From Bacillota bacterium (GTDB lineage: Bacteria > Bacillota > UBA4882 > UBA8346), in contig JAEZJK010000058.1 of NCBI GenBank assembly GCA_023415835.1, positions 1-36,158 of the forward strand: 36,158 bases of DNA, given 5' to 3'. A model generated the notes under the pieces. That model was not told the DNA's origin. It ran no database searches and worked only from the letters and a program-made list of their open reading frames with translations. The translations under genes were made by a program, and so were the position numbers. Each line of letters opens with the position of its first letter. The first letter of the stretch is position 1. Positions 32,254-36,158 of the stretch are shown in pieces.

Positions 32254-33876
32254 TTAAAGCGCCCTGATAAAATAATATCGTAACGAACCCTGACTCACTT
32301 TTGAATATTGCTCATTCGGGTTTCCATATAACAAAAATTTGTTTTTAATTTCCAATGTTTTAGTATCCATTACTAATAATTCTTTATTAGATAATACGAT
32401 TAGCCGGTTGTTATCTTCATAGAAATAGGTGTACTTGACCTCTTCCGCGAATTCATGGATCACCGATAAAGCATTATTTTGGTAATTCAATTGATAGATC
32501 TTCTTATTGGTGGTAACCAAAGTTAATAAATTCGGTTTTTGGACCTGATACATATTTAAAAGCGGCTCGTTGAAATCAATAAATTCTTTCTTTTTAAAAT
32601 CACTTTCAAGTACAGTAATATCTTTAGTGGCCCGGTTTAATATGTAAAACTTATTCTTCTCCGTATTTACATTGATCACCGCTTTAGCGTCTACCTCGAA
32701 TAAAGTGGCTAAAAACCTGGATTTACCGCATTTAACATCGCCTAATATGCTGTTGGTCCCTAAATCAAAAAACTTAAAATTGCCGCTCCGCATACAATAG
32801 ATTACTGCCATTTCCATATCGGGTAGTCGTTTGAATTGAAATAAATGAATATAGCCACTGGTTGAATAGGTATTCGTCCCGGTCTTTATCACTTGTGATG
32901 TTGAATTATGATAATCAATAATCTCAATTTTACTTTCGTAAAGGACATAAAGGCGGTTCTTATCGACAAGATACTCAAAATCCAACCAAGGCTTTTCGGT
33001 ATGGTTCACGATAAATTCATCAGCGGTAATTTTTAAGAAATCCCCTTCTCCCTTTAAACCGAATGAACCCATCTTGATATTACCGGTTACCAATATCAAT
33101 ATTTTTTCATCTTCCAACCATTGAGTATAGACATTCATCGGTTTAAAAACATGTTCTTTTACCACAGTACAACTATTGGTATCAATTACCTTGACTGATC
33201 CATCCTGATCTTTTTGCCGGTCCCAGTCAAGCAAGGCAATCCGATTCTCACCCAAAATAAATAATCGATCGGGGTTCTTACCCGCCAATGCACTCTGTTG
33301 AATTTTTAGCGGAGCATAATCCAAGACAAATAACTGTGGAACAATTTTTTTACCACTTGTTATTACCAAAAGTTGGTCTTGATTATGGGATAAAGCAAGA
33401 TCATAAATGTTTTCACTGGCAAACTTTAATTTCTCAGTAGTCTGCTCTATGACATTGTAATGGAGAACTTCAAAAAGATCCTCATCGGGAGCAACCCGGT
33501 ATGATATAAAAAAGTGTTGGTGATCCTTTGTATAATCCCAACGAAATGGGTAATAACCCAGTTCGATGATATCTTCGGTTCGGTTCGTTTCAACATTAAA
33601 AACCGTTAATTGTCCCGGTATGTTTTCTCCTTTCTTTTTTACTTTTTCTTCAGGAGTGTATATCGCAATAAACTTATTGGGAATGATAGTCTCCATTAAT
33701 AAATCGGGGTTTTTTTCGATAGCAATTTTTTCAACAAATTCAGTGCTGTTTTCCCCCAAATGCCAGATGCTACTTTTTTCAAAATCATATAAAAAATAGT
33801 TTTCTCCAAATGCTAAGCTCGGAACGATCAATACGAGTAACAATAATATAAAAAATAGTTTGTAAAATTTCCTCAA
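32254..33876 (-). CDS. Secreted propeller-like protein of unknown function
   Basis: A signal peptide (LRKFYKLFFILLLLVLIVPSLAFGE) is followed by about 510 residues rich in short strand pairs with repeated patterns such as VLDYAPL, IDTNSCTV, IIDYHNST, YILNRATKD and VMDTKTLEI. This spacing suggests a seven-bladed beta-propeller of the WD40/YVTN type. No catalytic motif was recognised. The start is TTG 33876, chosen for AAGGAGGTG about 8 nt upstream; a longer frame to 33954 would run through that ribosome binding site. Together with the DUF1653-containing gene ending 31 nt upstream it may form an operon. Confidence 0.78.
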   Translation of the reverse strand: MRKFYKLFFILLLLVLIVPSLAFGENYFLYDFEKSSIWHLGENSTEFVEKIAIEKNPDLLMETIIPNKFIAIYTPEEKVKKKGENIPGQLTVFNVETNRTEDIIELGYYPFRWDYTKDHQHFFISYRVAPDEDLFEVLHYNVIEQTTEKLKFASENIYDLALSHNQDQLLVITSGKKIVPQLFVLDYAPLKIQQSALAGKNPDRLFILGENRIALLDWDRQKDQDGSVKVIDTNSCTVVKEHVFKPMNVYTQWLEDEKILILVTGNIKMGSFGLKGEGDFLKITADEFIVNHTEKPWLDFEYLVDKNRLYVLYESKIEIIDYHNSTSQVIKTGTNTYSTSGYIHLFQFKRLPDMEMAVIYCMRSGNFKFFDLGTNSILGDVKCGKSRFLATLFEVDAKAVINVNTEKNKFYILNRATKDITVLESDFKKKEFIDFNEPLLNMYQVQKPNLLTLVTTNKKIYQLNYQNNALSVIHEFAEEVKYTYFYEDNNRLIVLSNKELLVMDTKTLEIKNKFLLYGNPNEQYSKVSQGSLRYYFIRAL

Positions 33877-33907
33877 AGCTAACACCTCCTTGTAATATTG
33901 GGTTATT

Positions 33908-34150
33908 CTAAGATATTTCATCAAGATAACTAAATCTCGGCATTTCTTCGCCATCCAACGTTACCTTTTCCAAAAACATCCTCTCAGGCCTAATCCAAAG
34001 TTGACCTTCTCCGTATAAAGCTCGATAAACCACGAATTTCTCCATCAGATTCACTAAACTGGCATTGAGATATTCCTTATGTAGCTCTATCACTTCTGTC
34101 CTAGTTAATCTCAAAGCATCATCCAATGAAAACAATCTGAGTCCGGTCAT
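33908..34150 (-). CDS. Short chimeric protein with a C-terminal DUF1653 half
   Basis: Residues about 37-80 match the second half of DUF1653: EKFVVYRALYGEGQLWIRP, ERMFLEKV and MPRFSYLDE. The first half of that domain (the YRHFKG...HSET part) is missing. In its place stands LFSLDDALRLTRTEVIELHK plus EYLNASLVNLM, a helical segment that recalls the N-terminus of class III aminotransferases. The join may be a fusion after deletion. The ATG at 34150 has only a weak GAGAAAG upstream. Whether it is functional is open. Confidence 0.6.
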   Translation of the reverse strand: MTGLRLFSLDDALRLTRTEVIELHKEYLNASLVNLMEKFVVYRALYGEGQLWIRPERMFLEKVTLDGEEMPRFSYLDEIS

Positions 34151-34381
34151 TAAAAATACTTTCTCTCATTTTTTTATTATTGATATCCCTAAGTTTCGTC
34201 CCATAATTAACACATTACATATTAAAGATCATAAATTCGGTTTTCTTCCGTTTTTCCCCTTTTTTAAATTAAATAATTTCATAAGGGAACCACATCCCCG
34301 GCTTTGGCAGGGCAATCAAACGGGTTAAGGCAAAAAAATGATTTTCATACTCCTGCTCTTGCCTCATGCCTGATTATTTTT

Positions 34382-34410
34382 TTGGTTAAAATCAGCAGCG
34401 CCGTTTAATA
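34382..34410 (+). promoter_or_regulatory. Possible promoter of the small gene at 34450
   Basis: TTGGTT (34382-34387) and TTAATA (34405-34410) are 17 nt apart, about 40 nt before the start codon. The rest of 34151-34449 is AT-rich and shows no gene or strong hairpin. Confidence 0.35.
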
Positions 34411-34449
34411 CTTAAAGTAAGAAAATACACTTACTATGGAGGATCTTAA

Positions 34450-34653
34450 GTGAGCACTTTAGATGAGACAAAAGTTATCCAAGCCGCCAACCGATTGGAA
34501 AGCGCGCGTCAATTATTAGAAGATGTAGGGAAAAAGGACAACCGGTTCAGCAATACATTTTCAAAAATCATTGCCGAACTAGGCAAGTTTGAAGAAGAAC
34601 TACGTCAGGTCAGTAAAACTTTAAATGTAGAAAACTTAGGTAGGCGTGACTGA
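34450..34653 (+). CDS. Small helical protein of unknown function
   Basis: The 67-residue product starts at GTG with GGAGG 7 nt upstream. The sequence is hydrophilic and almost entirely helical in appearance: AANRLESARQLLEDVGKK, then FSKIIAELGKFEEELRQVSK, with heptad-like Leu/Ile/Phe spacing, so a short coiled coil is likely. No family was recognised. The next gene starts 82 nt downstream. Confidence 0.65.
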   Translation: MSTLDETKVIQAANRLESARQLLEDVGKKDNRFSNTFSKIIAELGKFEEELRQVSKTLNVENLGRRD

Positions 34654-34735
34654 GGATTGAGATAGGATGTAAAAAATAATCCCCCTAAAGGCATTTTCCG
34701 GTTATTAAACATAGTATAAAATCGGGGGTATACTA

Positions 34736-35245
34736 ATGCTTAATAGCCGGAATTTCATTCCATATGACCGTGAAGCGGCGTTAAACTATGCTATTAAATG
34801 GGCTCTGAGCCGAAATCCCGCCTTTTATGATTATTCACAACTCGGCGGGGATTGCACAAATTTTGCTTCACAAGTCCTTTTGGCCGGCGGAGCGGGTATG
34901 AATTACCATTCAACCCTAGGCTGGTATTATATTGACCCTAACCGAAAATCACCGTCATGGACCGGAGTCAACTTTTTATATAATTTTTTAGTCTCTAATC
35001 AAACCAAAGGTCCGTTTGGTAATGTAACTAATCCAACCAATGTTGAAGTTGGAGATTTAATTCAACTTTCCTTCCAAGGAGGTCCTCATTTTAACCATAC
35101 ATTGGTAGTCACGAAATTTGGATCGCCTTTTGGGATAGATCAAATTTATGTCTCCACCCATACCGACGACAGATATAACGTAAATCTCGTCCAAACATAT
35201 ACATGGAAGCAGATTCGTTTTATTCATATAATCGGAAGTCTTTGA
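34736..35245 (+). CDS. Amidase_6 (CHAP-like) domain protein
   Basis: Almost the whole 169 residues form the Amidase_6 domain: YDREAALNYAIKWAL at the start, the nucleophile Cys40 in GGDCTNFASQ, a WTGVNFLYNFL segment, VEVGDLIQL, and the catalytic His121 in FNHTLVV. The family is related to NlpC/P60 and CHAP cysteine amidases and often acts on peptidoglycan, but no signal peptide is present here, so localisation is unclear. GGGGGT lies about 7 nt before the ATG. A strong hairpin follows the stop. Confidence 0.88.
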   Translation: MLNSRNFIPYDREAALNYAIKWALSRNPAFYDYSQLGGDCTNFASQVLLAGGAGMNYHSTLGWYYIDPNRKSPSWTGVNFLYNFLVSNQTKGPFGNVTNPTNVEVGDLIQLSFQGGPHFNHTLVVTKFGSPFGIDQIYVSTHTDDRYNVNLVQTYTWKQIRFIHIIGSL

Positions 35246-35259
35246 TGAAGTCCATAATG

Positions 35260-35287
35260 ATAAACCGGGGCGATCACCCCGGTTTAT
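35260..35287. terminator. Terminator between converging genes
   Basis: ATAAACCGGGG (35260-35270) and CCCCGGTTTAT (35277-35287) form a perfect 11-bp stem with a 6-nt loop; a pyrimidine-rich TCTCCTCTTTA follows on the plus strand. It ends the Amidase_6 transcript; the stop of the converging small gene lies in the loop. Confidence 0.82.
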
Positions 35288-35459
35288 TCTCCTCTTTAGA
35301 GTGGGAACCCTCTTGGTTTTCAGTTTCAGTTGGATCATTGTTAGGCAAAGGGTTGCCACTGATTAATTCATCCAATTGACTGGTTGGCCCTAACAAATCC
35401 TCAACCAAACCTTCGACTGCCGGACGTTTTCGATTAATAAAAGAATTGCGTTTTGCCAC
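35274..35459 (-). CDS. Small hydrophilic protein of unknown function
   Basis: Starting at GTG 35459, with GGAG six nt upstream, the 61-residue product reads MAKRNSFINRKRPAVEGLVE and then an acidic Gly/Asn/Glu-rich tail (ELISGNPLPNNDPTE and beyond). A TTG at 35471 is an alternative start. It is the downstream neighbour of the CBS gene (17 nt) and probably co-transcribed. No family recognised; low complexity in the tail argues for caution. Confidence 0.5.
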   Translation of the reverse strand: MAKRNSFINRKRPAVEGLVEDLLGPTSQLDELISGNPLPNNDPTETENQEGSHSKEENKPG

Positions 35460-35476
35460 TTTTTTCTCCAAATATC

Positions 35477-35917
35477 CTACATTTTCTCCGGTTCAGACGG
35501 TAGCGAAATTTCTCCCAGGGTCGTGGCAAGCTCCACATCATACTTGGCTTTGGTCGCCAAATCCCCTAATGACACCATTCCAACCAATCGTTCCTGATCC
35601 ATCACGGGTAAACGGCGAATCTGTTGCGCAGCCATTACCCCAGCCGCTTGACTAAGGCTCATCTCCGGATTGATCGATTTAACCTGAGTTGTCATAACAT
35701 CTCTAACCGGAGTATGTTGTGGGTCTCTTCCGTGGGCTATATTCCGGACTACAATGTCCCGATCGGTAACCAATCCTACCATATTAGTCCCCTCACAAAC
35801 CGGGACAGCCCCGACGTCATGTTTCTGCATTAACTGCGCAACCTCAATTACTGTAGCATCGGGTGAAACCACCGCTACATTATCAGTCATAATATCCTTG
35901 ATCTTCAACGAAATCAT
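35477..35917 (-). CDS. CBS-pair domain protein
   Basis: Two CBS motifs fill the protein: IKDIMTDNVAVVSPDATVIE ... GLVTDRDIVVR, then VRDVMTTQVKSINPEMSLSQ ... RRLPVMDQERLVGMVSLGD. CBS pairs bind adenosine nucleotides and work as energy sensors; stand-alone ones are common and mostly unassigned. The start is uncertain: ATG 35917 (close to AAGGGAAGG), TTG 35908 (best spacing, giving the family start MKIKDIMT) or ATG 35959 (no good ribosome binding site). The paired palindromes at 35984-36020 lie upstream. Confidence 0.9.
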   Translation of the reverse strand: MISLKIKDIMTDNVAVVSPDATVIEVAQLMQKHDVGAVPVCEGTNMVGLVTDRDIVVRNIAHGRDPQHTPVRDVMTTQVKSINPEMSLSQAAGVMAAQQIRRLPVMDQERLVGMVSLGDLATKAKYDVELATTLGEISLPSEPEKM

Positions 35918-35983
35918 CCTTCCCTTTTTTTTAAGTATCCCCTTCCTAAAAAAACTCATACATCTCTCTATATTTCCGTAGTT

Positions 35984-36020
35984 GTTCCCTAAATGGGAAC
36001 TGTCAAAATAATTTTGACAG
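35984..36020. promoter_or_regulatory. Two adjoining perfect palindromes upstream of the CBS gene
   Basis: GTTCCC and GGGAAC around TAAAT form one (35984-36000). CTGTCAAAAT and ATTTTGACAG around a single A form the other (36000-36020), and they share one base. They lie 70-100 nt upstream of the CBS start. They may be operators; TTGACA boxes occur within the second, but no matching -10 box was found at 16-18 nt. Confidence 0.5.
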
Positions 36021-36033
36021 GTCTTGTTGTTAA

Positions 36034-36156
36034 TTTAGGCGGTTTCATAATTCCTTTTTTCTGGCTTCGCATACAATATATTGATAGACTAAAATAAAAC
36101 CTACACTATATATTGCATGCGAAGATAAATTTTTGTAATTATGAAACTCGCTCAAT
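36034..36156. mobile_element. MITE-like hairpin element, copy C
   Basis: Nearly identical to copy A (24639-24761) but inverted: TTTAGGCGGTTTCATAATT at the left end, AATTATGAAACTCGCTCAA at the right, and the same internal CTTCGCATACAATATA / TATATTGCATGCGAAG stem. It differs at only a handful of positions. It lies at the window edge, so the right flank is not visible. Confidence 0.85.
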
Positions 36157-36158
36157 TA

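Overview
The window looks like chromosomal DNA of a Bacillota (Firmicutes) member. The pointers are strong AGGAGG-type ribosome binding sites on nearly every gene, sigma-A-like promoters, a TRAP (MtrB) protein with its RNA target, a BlaI/M56 pair and secreted plant-polymer hydrolases. Base composition is moderate, with AT-rich spacers. The species cannot be named from this alone; a clostridia-like or deeply branching Bacillota fits. No phage, plasmid, tRNA, rRNA or CRISPR genes were seen.

Left part (1-13925, minus strand). A tryptophan operon runs right to left: mtrB, aroF-trpE fusion, trpG-GNAT fusion, trpD, trpC, trpF, trpB (cut by the window edge). Between mtrB and the fusion gene lies a textbook TRAP-controlled leader: a 5' stem-loop, ten (G/U)AG triplets at a 5-nt period, and an intrinsic terminator. 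A second run of triplets lies over the ribosome binding site and start codon. The only good promoter found is upstream of mtrB, so sensor, attenuator and enzymes may form one transcription unit. One polypeptide carries the first enzyme of the shikimate pathway and the first enzyme of the tryptophan branch. Further right are a GH1 beta-glucosidase and a dnaE - malic enzyme - membrane TrkA_C gene group.

Middle part (13926-26358, plus strand). An hsp20 gene with paired palindromic operators and an odd start codon is followed by an OsmC-family gene whose ribosome binding site is buried in a terminator-like hairpin. Then come three secreted pectinases (one PL9, two PL1) that share the same beta-sandwich module; they flank a four-gene ABC export operon of the GldA/GldF/GldG plus DUF4340 type. 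A decayed copy of the shared module and a small hairpin mobile element lie just before the third pectinase.

Right part (26359-36158). A BlaI-type repressor with its own duplicated palindromic operator precedes an M56 protease fused to two M23 peptidoglycan-peptidase domains, the second with a lost catalytic His. A serine hydrolase and a D,D-carboxypeptidase follow, so the block looks like a cell-wall sensing and remodelling unit. The rest holds a LURP-one-related protein with a likely frameshift, a secreted propeller-like protein, a DUF1653 fragment chimera, an Amidase_6 protein, a CBS-pair protein and two more copies of the small hairpin element.

Functions rest on motifs read by eye. Regulatory calls were made without folding or alignment software.
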